Shown here piece by piece: positions 1 through 10,452 of a DNA stretch of 64,000 bases. Each line of letters starts with the position of its first letter. Positions within the stretch are counted from its first letter, which is position 1. The position numbers and the translations under genes are program-made. The notes beneath the pieces were generated by a model. It searched no databases. It saw only the letters and a list, made by a program, of their open reading frames with translations, and was not told where the DNA came from. Origin of the DNA: Heligmosomoides polygyrus polygyrus (Eukaryota > Nematoda > Chromadorea > Rhabditida > Heligmosomidae). The stretch is taken from assembly GCA_947396885.1 (NCBI GenBank), contig OX377206.1, forward strand, positions 51,319,631 to 51,383,630, read 5' to 3'.

Positions 1-738
1 GAATTCCAAAAGATGTTTTATGTGGAATATTGCACTTCCGTTTGACCACGCTTTGGGTGATGTACGGCTGAGTTGGCAAGGGGGCGGAGTCGAGTTTCTG
101 TCCTAGCGTACCGAGGGAACGGGAAAATTTGTTTTCTGTCCCAAAAGGCAGCCATTAGATTCTCAAGGAAGCCTATGGGGATGGGGGTGAGTGATACAGG
201 TGATGAGGGAAAGATCGGCGGAGTGGCGTTCTACCCCGTCCTTTAAACAGAGGCGTGGCAAATGTCCGCGTCTCCACTATCTTGTAAGGCAGCCACTGGA
301 CTCTCGAGCAAGCCCAAGGGGTTGGGGGGGGGGGGGGCACGGGGACGAGGGGGTAGAACGCTCGACCCCCGGGAAGATCGAATGCCCCCTCAGCGCGACA
401 GGAGGTACGGTCGTCCTCTACTGGGGGCGTGGCCTCAGGAAGTACACCGCTGTTGTGCGGACCGGAAACTTTTGTTTCGCGTGTCAAAGGTTTCGTAAAG
501 CCGCGTGCACACTTCGCTGCGGCAGTGCGGCAGCCACGCTGAAGCATAGCGCGGAGGGGCGGAGTTAAGCCCTCAGCACACTTTTGCGGCAGCAGCGTAC
601 GCGGCTTCCACTGCCGCGTGCTAGAGTTCACGCGGCACTCCTCCCGCTCGCTCAATCACCAACGCGGCAATGCGGCAACAATGCATTGGAGGATTACTGC
701 CGCTGCCACCGCGTCTGCCGCGTAGGCGGCACATCAGC
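1..738. other. GC-rich stretch without a recognisable gene
   Basis: Several short open frames exist on both strands, but none resembles a known family and they overlap each other, as expected in GC-rich DNA. A guanine run lies near 325-340. Two places, near 495 and 563, begin with TA-rich bases followed by AGCC and a CACACTT motif. They look like degenerate relatives of the GGCC-ended foldback elements found elsewhere in the window. Their partner ends, if any, would fall in the assembly gap. Confidence 0.5.
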
Positions 739-938
739 NNNNNNNNNNNNNNNNNNNNNNNNNNNNNNNNNNNNNNNNNNNNNNNNNNNNNNNNNNNNNN
801 NNNNNNNNNNNNNNNNNNNNNNNNNNNNNNNNNNNNNNNNNNNNNNNNNNNNNNNNNNNNNNNNNNNNNNNNNNNNNNNNNNNNNNNNNNNNNNNNNNNN
901 NNNNNNNNNNNNNNNNNNNNNNNNNNNNNNNNNNNNNN
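739..938. other. Assembly gap of 200 N
   Basis: Exactly 200 undetermined bases. The round number suggests a placeholder or scaffolding gap. The sequence just right of it is one arm of an inverted repeat, so the gap may reflect a hairpin or repeat that did not assemble. Confidence 0.98.
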
Positions 939-1371
939 TTTCGAAACTGGCCAAATCTCCTCGTGCAAACTTCGACCAAAATCGTCTAGGGTTTATTTGA
1001 GACGCTGATTACGAATCCGACGTCAGCTTTTGAAAATTCCGTCGACTTCGGTAGGTTTTTGAATTACTTCTGGATAATTGAGGGTGGTCGGGTCAGGATC
1101 ATCGATTTCGTTCAAAATTCGTGTAGGGTCGGGGACTTATTCGGGGTGCCGAACACGATGCCGAGGTACATTTGTACGATTAGGGCAGGAGAGCGCTCAT
1201 ACCGATAACTGGGAGTGATCGGTGGTCGTGACCCGACCACCCTCAAATGGGAAGCAACCTGCTGATGTTGGCGGAATAAAAACGAACGTCGGATTCGTAA
1301 TCAGCACCCAAATTAATCCCTAGATGATTTTGGACGAAGTTTGCACGAGGAGATTTGGCCAATTTCGAAAA
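939..1371. repeat. Foldback repeat with long inverted arms
   Basis: Bases 939-1020 and 1285-1371 are reverse complements of each other with a few mismatches. They share the strings CCAAATCTCCTCGTGCAAAC and GATTACGAATCCGACGT. The middle (about 1020-1285) has no coding potential. The inner part of each arm resembles the dispersed repeat at 5690-6430 and 35960-36420, which also carries CAAACTTCG, TAGGGG and GCTGAT..CGAAT blocks. All three probably belong to one foldback family. The left outer end may be hidden by the gap. Confidence 0.7.
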
Positions 1372-1452
1372 TACCGGTTTTGATGACGTCATCGTCCGCG
1401 CAGCTCGGCCTAGGGCGCCACGTCCTCGATGGAATATTGCCGAAAAATCTAT

Positions 1453-1613
1453 GGCCTCTGTTATACTCCCGCGGGAGCTTCCGCGGAAGGGCGGGAATCG
1501 CGCCGAGATCCCTCATCTGGCCAATCACCGCGCCCCGCCACGCCCGCCGTCCGCGGTGCACTTCTCGTCCACGGAGGTTCCGCGGATGCTCCCGCGGGAG
1601 TATAACACAGGCC
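1453..1613. mobile_element. GGCC-ended foldback MITE (copy 1)
   Basis: The element begins GGCCTCTGTTATACTCCC and ends with the near-perfect reverse complement, giving arms of about 34 bases. Each arm also holds the palindrome CCCGCGGG and a second TCCGCGGA block. It is flanked by TAT on both sides (1450-1452 and 1614-1616), a 3-bp target duplication. Three-base, TA-centred duplications and G/C-rich ends suggest a PIF/Harbinger-like non-autonomous element, but no transposase is visible to confirm this. Related copies lie at 10903-11036 and 43930-44265. Confidence 0.7.
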
Positions 1614-1617
1614 TATG

Positions 1618-2785
1618 TTACCAAAATCGGTCGACATTGATACAGTTCGATAGCGCTCTTCAAGCAGAACAGAAAGATGTTATTGGGAGTGTCGAAAGCC
1701 CAAATATGGACAAGTAAGAGTGCAGGAAACTTCAATCGCTAAGTCCGCCGCCCTAAAACGGCAGATGGGGCTAAGGCAGTTTAGGCAGCTGAGAAGTTCT
1801 GATCACGTCATCGTAAAGTACCGTACCTTAAGCGCTCTGTTCGCGTACGCATTTTGAGGCTTTAGCTCGCCGCGTCTACTCGCAGTGGTTAACCGAATTC
1901 GGAAAAAAGTGCATCACGCAAGCCTCACCTGCATTTTTGCACCGCTGTAGCATTGCCCCCTCCTAAGCTAAGGCATTCTACTTTAGTATACTTATATATC
2001 GTTCTACTGCCTACAATAAACACAAGTTGCAGCCGAAACGATTCGAACTCGACAGAGTTATTGTGCTCCGAACACGCCCGCGCGTGCAATTTAGCGCAAC
2101 AACGACAGACGCTCTCCGCGCTGTTTCTCGCCCAGATTACAGTTTTTACCACTTTAAATGACACTATTCAATTTAGCATGAAAAGCTCTATCGAACGGTA
2201 TCAAGCATGGTCCAACTCGAAGACATCGTTTTTTCGATGACGTCATCGTCCTTCCGCCGCGGCCTCGTCCTCTATGCTAAACAGTCAAAAAATTGGTGAT
2301 TCCAAAATCGGTCAAGATTGACACCGTTCGATAGCGCTTTTCATGCTGAACGGAACTGTGCCATTCCGAGTGTCGAAGACTCAAATCTGGGCGAGTAGGA
2401 ACGCAAGAAACTCTAACCGCTAGCTTTTGCCGCTCTAAAACGCCAGCTGAGGCTAAGGCACTTTAGGCAACTGAGGAGCTGTGAGCATATCGTCGTAAAG
2501 TACCTTAGGCACTCTGTTCACGTACGTATTTTAAAGCCGTCAGCTCGCCGCATCTTCTCGCAGTGATCCACGGAAATCGGAAAAAAAATGCTTCACACAA
2601 TCCTCACCTGCATATTCGCACCCCTATAACATTGCCCCTTCCTAAGCTAAACCATCCTACTTTGGCGTACGTACAGAACGTTCGACTGCCTACAAAATCT
2701 ACAAGCTGCAGCATGAAAGGTTACAACTTAATAGAGCTATCGCGCTCCGAACACGCTCATTCGTGCAAATTGCGAGCGGTCGCCC
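1618..2785. repeat. Diverged direct duplication, about 680-bp period
   Basis: Bases 1618-2095 and 2298-2775 align over their whole length. Both open with CCAAAATCGGTC followed by a TTCGATAGCGCT block. Both then carry AAGCAC/AGCTGAG landmarks, TCGCAGTG, CCTCCTAAGCTAA-like and TGCTCCGAACACGC-like stretches. Identity by eye is roughly 75-80 percent. Between them, 2165-2215 holds an inverted copy of the opening block. No coding content is recognised. This is an old duplicated repeat of unknown class. Confidence 0.65.
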
Positions 2786-3250
2786 CCTTCGATTGAAAGG
2801 TTCGAATCCGTATGTATTGTTCACGGCGCACTTCAAAGGCTCGCTAGACAGCCTTAGAGCAACTCCTGACTAGGGCGGCTGCAAATTTCTGATAAATCTC
2901 CCCAAACGCTCAGTCTGCAAGCTGTCCCCCCTCCTCGATTGAAAGGTTCGATTGTCTATGCATGTTCATGGCGCACTCCAAAGGCTCGCTGGACAGCCTT
3001 AGAGCAACTCCTGAGGGTGGCAAGAAATTTCTGATAACATTCTCCAAACGGCTCGAAATAGTCTTGAAAACGTCGCAGTTCCCAGTGAGAGAAGATAGAA
3101 GCGCAGGGGACATGCGCTCGCCCACTCGATTGATAGGTTAGGTTCTGTGTGCATTGTGCACGGCGCACTCTCGGGGCATTCCTGGTACGACAGAGCACTG
3201 GCGACGTACGCCATCTTTGAGATACTCCGAAAGCACGCATAACCTGGGAA
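2786..3250. repeat. Three irregular tandem copies of a 145-190-bp unit
   Basis: A unit starting CGATTGAAAGGTTCGA and containing GGCGCAC, AAAGGCTCGCT and CCTTAGAGCAACTCCTGA occurs at about 2791 and 2936. A third, shorter start (CGATTGATAGGTTAGG) lies at about 3126. Spacing differs because the second unit carries extra sequence. No gene is apparent. Confidence 0.6.
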
Positions 3251-3744
3251 ATAAGCTGCTCTAATCGCCCGTCCAGTCATTTTTGGACCACCCACTGCGA
3301 AAATATCGGAGTTCCGGTAAAGTTTTACACATGATTGTGTAGACCTCGAAGAGGCGAATCGAATGGTACCAACCTTTATTCAAGAAACCTAAAACTGAAG
3401 GAGTTATGAGCGTGCGACGCTTTGCGACGCTATGTTGGCGTTTTTTCGCCCACTTTTGAATTCGAGTGTTCAAAAAATCGCATTTTTCGAATGCATTCGA
3501 AATCGAATGTTGCCGCGTTTCCGTTGCCGTTGTAGCGTTAACATGTTTTCCGGCAGCCCCACGGCACTACGGGCCCTCTGCTTCATAAGTACCTAATTGC
3601 GTTCACTGTACACCATATCAGGCCGTTATTACCCCACAAAAAACAACCACGAAACAGTGTATGTACTTACCCTCTCATTTTAAAGCGTGCCCGTCATTAA
3701 ACGATGTTTTGTATAGAGGACTTGTGATATTACCCCATTGTTTG
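3251..3744. other. No recognisable feature
   Basis: About 490 bases with no open frame resembling a known protein, no clear inverted ends and no strong repeat. Confidence 0.5.
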
Positions 3745-5260
3745 GAGTCCTACTACGTTTTCGAGTGATCAGAATTGTCTTTATTTCGGATGTAGAAAAC
3801 GCCTTTTTAAATGAAAGACTCCACGAGGCGGATCGAGATGCAACATGATGTTTATGGCTTCGGGATCGCAAGTTACCACCGTTGGCAGACAACCTCAAAA
3901 TTTTTCGATTTACAAGAGTCACCTTTGGCTTGAATTCCTCACCTTTTTTGCTGGGGATGACTCACTGCTACTTCGATCAATGCGCAAAGGTAGTTCAACT
4001 TGTTGCCGCCATCAAACAGAAACTCTACGGTGACCATCTAATTTTGACCACAGATTCGCTGCTGGAGGCATATCATAGCTACTAAAAACGAAGCAGATTT
4101 TCGACGAACTCGAAATGAATATTCGAGAGTTTGTCTCTAACGATGCCCGCTTAACAAATACAATGGCGGAAAAGGGTCAAAAGTCAACCGAACCGTCCAT
4201 AGGTGCTAATCATTCCGCGGATGTCAACCGCGGGTGCTTTAGAGATCTCATGTCATATTCTACCAACTACGTAAGTCGCCAATCACCATGTAGCTAGGGC
4301 ACTGGCATCCATTTACGATCCTACCATTGAGGTACCATTGCTGCTCAGAACCAAGATTTTTAAGCTCTCTCTGGCAAAACCAATACGACTGAGATTCTAC
4401 TATCTCCCAGCAGATGACGAGCAAGTGGATTCAACTTTTAGAGGAGATACATGGATTCAAGAAGAGTATGCCACGTTTTTTGATGGATAAACGATCAGAG
4501 TCAGCAATAGTAGCCTTCGCTGCTACTAGTGGTGTAACCATGGCAAGCTGCATCTATCTCTGATCTGGTATATCTGCAATCTCCTAGAGGCAAAAGGCAA
4601 ATTAGGTAGGTGCATTTGCATCACTTTATCCTTTATAGTGAGGCGATTTTCGCACGCATCCAAGCTGGACAAAAAAAACCCACAAGTGGAACACTCAGTT
4701 GCCAATATACTATCACACGACAAGCTACTTCCAGTTCTAGCTGAGATTGAAAACCTGTTCAATTCAACATCCTCCCTATGGAATCTGATTCACCCTCCGA
4801 AAAATTCTACGGCCAATCGACTTCCTGCAAAACGAATTTGAGATCCTATATCCTTCCCATATCCTTTAGACCGCCTGGATGACGGCCAGGAGATCCACTA
4901 TTTCTACCAACAGAAGAACGATCTGCTCTAAGAACGAAGATGGAATTGTGCAAGCGCTTCAGAGCTCTTGTCGGCTCAACGAAAGGTTGTGGCGGACTTG
5001 GCAAACTCTACACCTCTCATGTCTAAGAGAAAGGCATCAACTAAAGATAGGAAAACAGAGAGGATCAAGTTATAGTCCCAAAAAAGATACGATTGTCTTG
5101 ATACAAGATCCAACTTAACTGTCATACTGTTTGAGAATCGGACGAATTCAAGAAATGTTCAATCGAACTCGTGAAGCAGTGGCCGTCCTTCCATCACCCG
5201 CACAATAAGGAGACCGATAAAACAATTGATTCCACTCGAGATGGACGGTAACTACTCTAA
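3745..5260 (+). pseudogene. Decayed BEL/Pao LTR-retrotransposon pol remnant
   Basis: Two conserved blocks survive. At about 3765-4085 a reverse-transcriptase segment reads DVENAFLNERLHEADRD, then after a stop KIFRFTRVTFGLNSSPFLL. This is the characteristic BEL/Pao version of the region before the catalytic YVDD-type box. A following block at 4100-4160 (IFDELEMNIREFVSNDA in a shifted frame) also fits that family. At about 4690-5190 a second block contains PIDFLQ/EFEILYP-like and RLWRTWQTLHLSCLRERHQ, then IVLIQDP and IGRIQEMF. This matches the conserved C-terminal tail after the BEL integrase. Most of RNase H and the integrase core is missing. Stops and frame changes are frequent, so it is an old relic, and no LTR pair was found around it. 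Confidence 0.75.
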
Positions 5261-5689
5261 GAATAAACGAAACGAGACCAAAACGATAACACATGGAGAC
5301 CACATCTCATCGGTACGTTTTAGCCCACGGAAAGGGATCAGTTACGACGTTAGTATCCTTTCATTCTTACCGATCCTTCCTCCATAATAGGATCGTCTTA
5401 CGATGGCAACGAAAGCACGGAAGGACTGGACACACAGTGTGACTTTACCGATTTTTTTAAGAAGAAAGGAAGCCCTGCTGAATTCTACAGCTATCTTCCA
5501 ATTTGTTTGTAATCTCAGGTGATCTTGTATTGAATCGCTATCTGGAATTAAGAGAAAAGAAACATCAGAAAAAACCGCTTTGCTTGAGGTGAGCTTCAAG
5601 TCAACGATTAAGGCTGGGGTTCACGACGAAAGCATTGCGTTAGGCAAGCTTTTCCATGTTCTTGCAACTCTTATTAGAAAAGAGGGAAC
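5261..5689. other. No recognisable feature
   Basis: About 430 bases of moderate composition. The minus-strand frame at 5342-5599 has no family resemblance that I can name, and nothing else stands out. Confidence 0.4.
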
Positions 5690-6430
5690 TATCGTACTTT
5701 CGGGTCACCAGAGGTCGAGGAGAGGTCGAAAAAAAATTCCGCCCAAACTTCGCCTAGGGGGTTATTTGAGGTGCTGATGACGAATTTGACATCCGTTTTT
5801 GAAATTCCGGTCAATTACGGTAGGTACCGTTGACTAAAGGTGTCGAGGTCATTATCACCGATTTCGCCCAAACTTCGCTTATGGGGATTATTTGGGGCGC
5901 TGATCTCGAATCTGACATCCGTTTTTCGTTTTACGCTAGAGTTCGGTAGGTTACGGTAAGTACCGGTGACTAAGATATGGCAACCGAAATTCGCTCAGTA
6001 AAGAACGCTTGAGAATATATGAACAAGTATCATAAATTTGCACAGCAGGCTAATAAGCTTCTAAGGGGTTCGCGTCCATCTTGCCCACCAACCTCAGGAA
6101 CGATCTGCCACATTATCGTTCGTATATATTCCTAAAGCCACTAGCGCAGGCGCACCCAGCGAACTCTATTGTACTTCCTCTTGGTCACACAGTTTCATCC
6201 GGTTCAACCGTGACCTAAAACCCGCCAAGAATCGGGGTATTTCTTGGAAATACTCGCAGCAAACATCACGGAATTATTGTTCTACCGTAACCTACGGTAT
6301 TCGGCCAAAATTTCAATAATGGATGTCATAATCGTGATCAGCGCCCCAAATACCCCCTAGGCAAAGTTTAGGCGAAATTGGTGATCACGACTTCGACAGC
6401 TTTAGTCACCTGTACCTACAGTAACCTACT
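5690..6430. repeat. Dispersed foldback repeat, copy A
   Basis: Bases 5700-6120 align with 35984-36410, including AGAGGTCGA, CGCCCAAACTTCGCCTA, GACATCCGTTTTTGAAAT, GGTACCG.TGACTAA and AAGGGGTTCGCGTCC. Within this copy, 6290-6430 is roughly the reverse complement of 5730-5990, so the repeat can fold on itself. The 36-kb copy runs into a Penelope-like endonuclease, so this may be part of such an element. No coding frame survives here. Confidence 0.65.
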
Positions 6431-6738
6431 GTATTCTCTGAGCTTTTGAGTAATTAAAATAACATGCAGTAGTGGAGTAAGCAGCATCCTTTATCCTTTG
6501 CTAAGCAGGGATAGTTGAAATTAGTGCTGTAATAGTGGACTTCTTTCGAAAAAACTGTTGAAAATTTGTGATTTAGATTTTGCTTTTTCATATAACTATA
6601 GATCTATTTGCGTGCAATTCCTTCGAGGGCTTTACTATATTTAGAGGTTAGACAAGTGGGCCTGTAGTTTTTGAAGTCAGTTTTCCGCCCTTTTTGAGCA
6701 CTGGTTTAACGAAACTCTTTCCTCACAATGAAGGAAGA
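6431..6738 (-). pseudogene. CR1/jockey-like LINE fragment (right part of split copy)
   Basis: Read on the minus strand, this matches 22675-22965 (plus strand), which encodes the early reverse-transcriptase region with a LERI-type and YSKAFDSVN-type motif. It ends abruptly at the target duplication AATGAAGGAA (6727-6738). The sequence expected next in the LINE is found 14 kb away, at 21055-21330 on the same strand. So this is one half of a LINE relic split by an RTE insertion. Confidence 0.7.
6727..6738. repeat. Left target duplication of RTE family 2 insertion
   Basis: AATGAAGGAAGA here corresponds to AATGAAAGAACA at 21055-21066 (10 of 12 identical). The two mark the ends of the RTE copy inserted in the CR1/jockey-like relic. 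Confidence 0.6.
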
Positions 6739-6946
6739 CTTCATCTTCTCCTAAGCGTTTAGTCAAGCGCCGTCGCAGGGTGCGCTGTTCTTGTGATCTG
6801 TCGCCACCTCATCCTATCAAAAGCGTCATCTGCCGTGGCGCCGATTTCGGCGGTGGCTTTTCCTTGGGGCTGCTCTCGGACGCTTTCCGGGTGCCTCGAA
6901 ATCTGGGGCCAACCTTATGAGGTGAATGTCTGGTCTTCTAGGACGT

Positions 6947-6954
6947 GTCCATAC
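6947..6954. repeat. Left 8-bp target duplication of the hAT element
   Basis: GTCCATAC occurs immediately left of the hAT terminus and again at 18852-18859 immediately right of the other terminus. In the uninterrupted RTE copy the same octamer (as GTATGGAC) occurs once, at 25457-25464. Eight-base duplication is the hallmark of hAT insertion. Confidence 0.9.
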
Positions 6955-6967
6955 TATACCTTTGTCC

Positions 6968-7195
6968 TTTTCGAATTTCGAATAAATTCGAATTTCGAAT
7001 ATTCGAATATTCGACTTCTTAATACTTCGAAAAAAAAAGTCCAATATTCGAATTATTCGTTTATTCGAATATTCGAGAAAGTCCAATATTCGAATTATTC
7101 GTTTATTCGAATATTCAAGAAAGTCCAATATTCGAATTATTCGTTTATTCGATATTCGAAGGGTTCGAATATCGAATATTCGAATATTCGAACCT
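6968..7195. repeat. Left subterminal TTCGAA array of the hAT
   Basis: AT-rich block dominated by ATTCGAAT/TTCGAA. Within it, three near-identical 43-base units (about 7036-7160) each read AAAGTCCAATATTCGAATTA followed by TTCGTTTATTCG. Subterminal repeats of this kind are commonly transposase-binding arrays in hAT elements. The right end has a matching array at 18683-18832. Confidence 0.7.
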
Positions 7196-7331
7196 TCAAA
7201 TACTCTTTATCAGCTCCTCAACAGGTTAGTGGACCTCCTCTTCGAAAACCAGCGAAGTATGACCTTGTGTGAAAAAACTGTGTTTGAGTTTCGCGCATCG
7301 TTTGAAGTGCAGCGAATTGTGTGTACGCAAA

Positions 7332-7447
7332 CTGAGTCGACGCTTCGCGTCGACTCAGCGTATGTCATGCATGACTCACCATTGTTGTCACTAATTCAGG
7401 CCAGCGTATGTCATGCATGACTCACCATTGCTGTCACTAATTCAGGC
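7332..7447. repeat. Perfect hairpin followed by a 45-bp tandem duplication
   Basis: CTGAGTCGACGC and its exact reverse complement are separated by TTC (7332-7358). Immediately after, a 45-base unit beginning CAGCGTATGTCATGCATGAC is present twice (about 7357-7401 and 7402-7447) with one difference. Confidence 0.75.
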
Positions 7448-7537
7448 CAGTTTCATGGGTTTTGTTTCTTGTCTTTCGTCCATCTCATGCGTACACTTCT
7501 CCTTGGTTGACTTTTTTAAACCAGTGAACTTTTACAG

Positions 7538-7821
7538 AACCGTCAGCCGGGTAAGGTTGAATCTTTCCAGTTTGTGTGTAAATTTTTGATTGCCTATTTG
7601 CAACTGTTTTACTTTTAGGACCTGCTGCAGCGAACGGAGTCAATCTACTACTTCGATCTTCACCTAAAGAGGAGCTGTAAGTACCTCTAACGATCTAATC
7701 TGTATCTTTCTGTATCTAGGGTGAACTTAATTTTTGTTTGTCTATTTGAAATTGTGCTATTTTCAGAACTCTTCCGAGCCCGACGCTACCTTCTACCTCC
7801 GTCAGCGGCTAAGACAAATTT
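7538..7821 (+). other. Candidate short exons with consensus splice sites
   Basis: Three stretches are bounded by good nematode-style signals. They are 7538-7550 (TTTACAG before, GTAAGG after), 7619-7676 (TTTTAG before, GTAAGT after) and 7767-7821 (TTTTCAG before, GTGAGT after), with introns of 68 and 90 bases. Joined, the last two keep an open frame in more than one phase. The encoded peptide does not resemble anything I know. They might be 5' exons of the transposase gene, a captured host gene fragment, or chance. Nothing downstream clearly continues them. Confidence 0.3.
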
Positions 7822-8278
7822 GTGAGTTCTTCTGCCTTATTCCTGGTTTGTTTTCCTGGGGCAATTTGATCAGCACTCTGCTTTCAACTGAAAAAAATTG
7901 TTGTCCTTGCATCTTAGAAGGAAGGATGGCCTTTAGGAATCGCTAGGATATTTTGTTTTCTAGATATGCCCACTTTGAATTGAATGATCGCAAAATATTG
8001 GTCCTGATCCTTGTGGTCGATTTTTTATGTGGTCGGCTTTATGACTTACCAACAGCCTTTGGAAGCTACCTTTGGAAGCTTATGCTTAACGTTGAATTTT
8101 TGCCCTACGTTAAGACGAGATAGCTGTAAAATTCAACGATATTGTAAAGGAAAAAGGTTTATACTTATCACAGGAAAGCTGCTGCGTTTTCAGAGTATAA
8201 CAAAAAGAGATTTACATAAACTCGTTTGCGTTTTTCATTCGATTAATAGGTGTGAATGCTGCTTACATGAAGTTGCAA
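7822..8278. other. No recognisable feature inside the hAT left segment
   Basis: Moderately AT-rich, with small open frames only and no repeat or domain recognised. Confidence 0.4.
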
Positions 8279-8371
8279 AGTGATTCCCTGGATATTATCG
8301 TGAAGCGCCTTGCGATGGCGCTTGACGCCTCCCCTGTCGAGTCCTTCGCCTCCTTTACCACGTCCAGACAT
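8279..8371 (-). pseudogene. Histone H4 N-terminal fragment
   Basis: Minus-strand frame of exactly 31 codons: starts MSGRGKGG, continues with [15 protein letters not shown] and then loses all similarity. H4 is a nucleosome core histone of about 102 residues; this covers the acetylated tail up to Thr30. Several tail residues are altered (for example Lys8 and Lys12 positions are Glu and Asp), so it is not under normal H4 constraint. It lies in the same orientation as the H3 pseudogene at 9045-9296. A second H4 fragment, at 10453-10545, ends at the same codon. Confidence 0.85.
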
Positions 8372-9044
8372 AGCGACGATTCTATTGTATAGCGAATGAG
8401 TTGCGGCTTATGAGAAGGCCCCGTCGGTTAGTTGCCGAGTTATCACGCAGGGACCTCTCCCTGTCAAGCTTTGAACGACTTCACGTCGCCACATGCAATA
8501 CCGTTCGCTGTTACGGTAGTGGATACTGGAAAACCGAAACTCACAGAAGGATCGCTAGTAGAAATTGTTCGAGCTAAGGAGAGTTTCGTGAATAGGAGAC
8601 GTTTTGTGCAATGTTATTGCAGCAGATTTTTACCATCATCTCAACGATAGATTGCTGTATTTCCCTGCAATCCCCAAAAAATTTAAGCTGATATCACCAA
8701 GAAATTCGTAAAAATATCTTGTACTTTTTGTGTTGTAGACATACATAAAAGCTTATGGTGTTTGCGCAACTTTTGCTACTGAACGGGCTTTTGATTGCGT
8801 TGAGCTAGGTAAGGCAAAGGGATTCCGCAATGTGCCTCATCTTACTTAACCGTGTAATGATGCCTCGACGTTTCGATGGGGACACATGTTCACCAAGTAA
8901 TTATTTTTGTCGCTACTGATAACTATTCCATGGCAGCTAACTTCGTGACGTGAACCACGAGAACAGTGTTTAATTTTGGTCCAGCGGTTAACTCTGATGG
9001 ACAATGCGCACCCGCACTACTAGATTGAGATCAACATCTCGGAC
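8372..9044. other. Spacer between histone fragments
   Basis: No coding sequence recognised. The piece immediately upstream (minus-strand sense) of the H4 start has no clear TATA box. Confidence 0.4.
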
Positions 9045-9296
9045 TTACGTATCACGGATTCGACGAGCCAGCTGGATGTTCTTGGGCACTTGAACGAAAC
9101 TCTGGAACGGCAGCTTGCAGATGAGGAGCTAGGTCCACTTCTTGAAGCGGCGAATCTCACGAAGAGCGGTTTTTCCTTGGCGATAACGGTGAGGCTCACA
9201 AGGTTGGTTTCGGTAGCCAGCGATGGTTTGGGAGCGACCTTTGTGGATAACCGGTTAGGGGCCCTTCCCTCCAGTCGCCTGCTTGGTACGAGCCAC
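9045..9296 (-). pseudogene. Histone H3 pseudogene with internal deletion
   Basis: The minus-strand frame begins where the initiator would be (GTG here) with ARTKQ. It continues through a TGGK-like tail and PHRYR, then TALREIRR and LLICKLPFQ. It next jumps to VPKNIQLARRIR, which is the C-terminal end of H3. The segment between the start of helix 2 and the last 17 or so residues is deleted, and two in-frame stops interrupt the tail and the helix-1 region. A TATA-like box lies about 60 bases upstream (9356-9370). H3 is normally about 136 residues, and this copy cannot make a nucleosomal histone. Confidence 0.85.
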
Positions 9297-9355
9297 TTCG
9301 ATGTAAAATTGTCCTTCGATGTGAAATTGTACCGATAGGCGACACGGCGCTGCGT

Positions 9356-9370
9356 ACGCTTTATATAGGG
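9356..9370 (-). promoter_or_regulatory. TATA box upstream of the H3 pseudogene
   Basis: On the minus strand this reads CCCTATATAAAGCG, about 60 bases before the expected start codon. It fits a replication-dependent histone promoter, so the H3 copy probably derives from genomic DNA rather than from a processed transcript. Confidence 0.55.
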
Positions 9371-9379
9371 CCACGCCGT

Positions 9380-10290
9380 AGGGGGCGGAGTCTACTCGCA
9401 GCACTACATAGCGCGGGCCATCACAAAAGTGATCTAAAATTCTGCAAAAATGGGATCTACGTGAATTCTGTAACGGTAAAATTCTGTAGTACTTCTATAA
9501 GAACTCAAGGAGTTTTCAAAAATTTTGCAGCCAATTGTCGATTTCTAGGGAAAACATCCTGTGACAGACTACCATAGGGGAACATCTGATAGAGCCTTTT
9601 CATGCTTGCAAGACGTTAAGAAACCCCAGATCCGATTTTGAACGCATCACGTTCGCGAAAAAACGGACAACCCTGCAGAACTTGCAACTACCCAAGCAAA
9701 GCACTATGAGCTCAATGGTGGATAGACGACGCAATGCGAGCTCACACTGAGGAGCAAGGGTTCATTCCGATTCATTTTAACGACTTTCTGAAAAAATCCG
9801 AGGCCCCATCTTTCGGAGAAGCATGGTGCTGCTGCAAAATGGTACCGCTTAGTAGCTCCCTCGCTCAACTTGGCGCAACCCGGTTCATTGTGTTTGGTCT
9901 AAGTAGTCTTAGATGTGCATTGGACACAACTGACGCCGGATTAAAGTCATCACGTTGAAATTGACACCCTTCGCTCGCATACAAACACATCAGCTCAGGT
10001 GAAAAACATCGAAATCTGCATGAAAAAGATCAGTTTTCATTTGTGCTTGCCTGTGAGTGGAGACATATAACATCGAATGCGGAATCCGAAATTAATTGTG
10101 GGTCAAGCTAAAACTTGTCGTTCTTATACCATACACCACAATGAAGAGAATTGCGCTGAATTGACGAATAAAATACTGAGAAATATCCTTTGGCAGCAGT
10201 AACCAGCTTCTCCAGAAGATGCGCTCTCCAGACCAGCAACTTGTTCGAGGAATCGTTAGGAATTTCAAGACCAATCAGCGTTTCTGATAG
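9380..10290. other. No recognisable feature inside the hAT left segment
   Basis: About 900 bases without a recognisable gene. Short frames on both strands (for example 9734-9958 and 10092-10274) show no family features. Confidence 0.4.
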
Positions 10291-10293
10291 TCG

Positions 10294-10370
10294 GCTGTAA
10301 TGGCTCTGCAGGAGGTCGCTAGTGTTGTCTGGTGCGACGTGGAGTCGTTAGAAGATTGTCAGGGGTGCCC
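10294..10370 (+). pseudogene. Possible histone H3 C-terminal-region fragment
   Basis: The plus-strand frame begins VMALQE, identical to the start of the H3 alpha-2 helix. It then decays into residues that only loosely follow H3, ending near a LED tripeptide comparable to the H3 loop-2 region. It lies 80-150 bases upstream of the H4 fragment in the same orientation, repeating the H3-then-H4 order seen on the minus strand. The similarity is short, so it could be coincidental. Confidence 0.45.
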
Positions 10371-10452
10371 GCGTGATATCCCGGCGACGAGCTGCCGCAC
10401 AGCACCCTCGATCACGTCTCATTCGCGAGTGCTGCAGCATCGTATCGTCTCT

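Noticed and set aside
7036..7160. Three regular 43-base units resembling a CRISPR array
   Set aside because: The units are contiguous with no unique spacers, are AT-rich, and sit in the subterminal region of a eukaryotic transposon.
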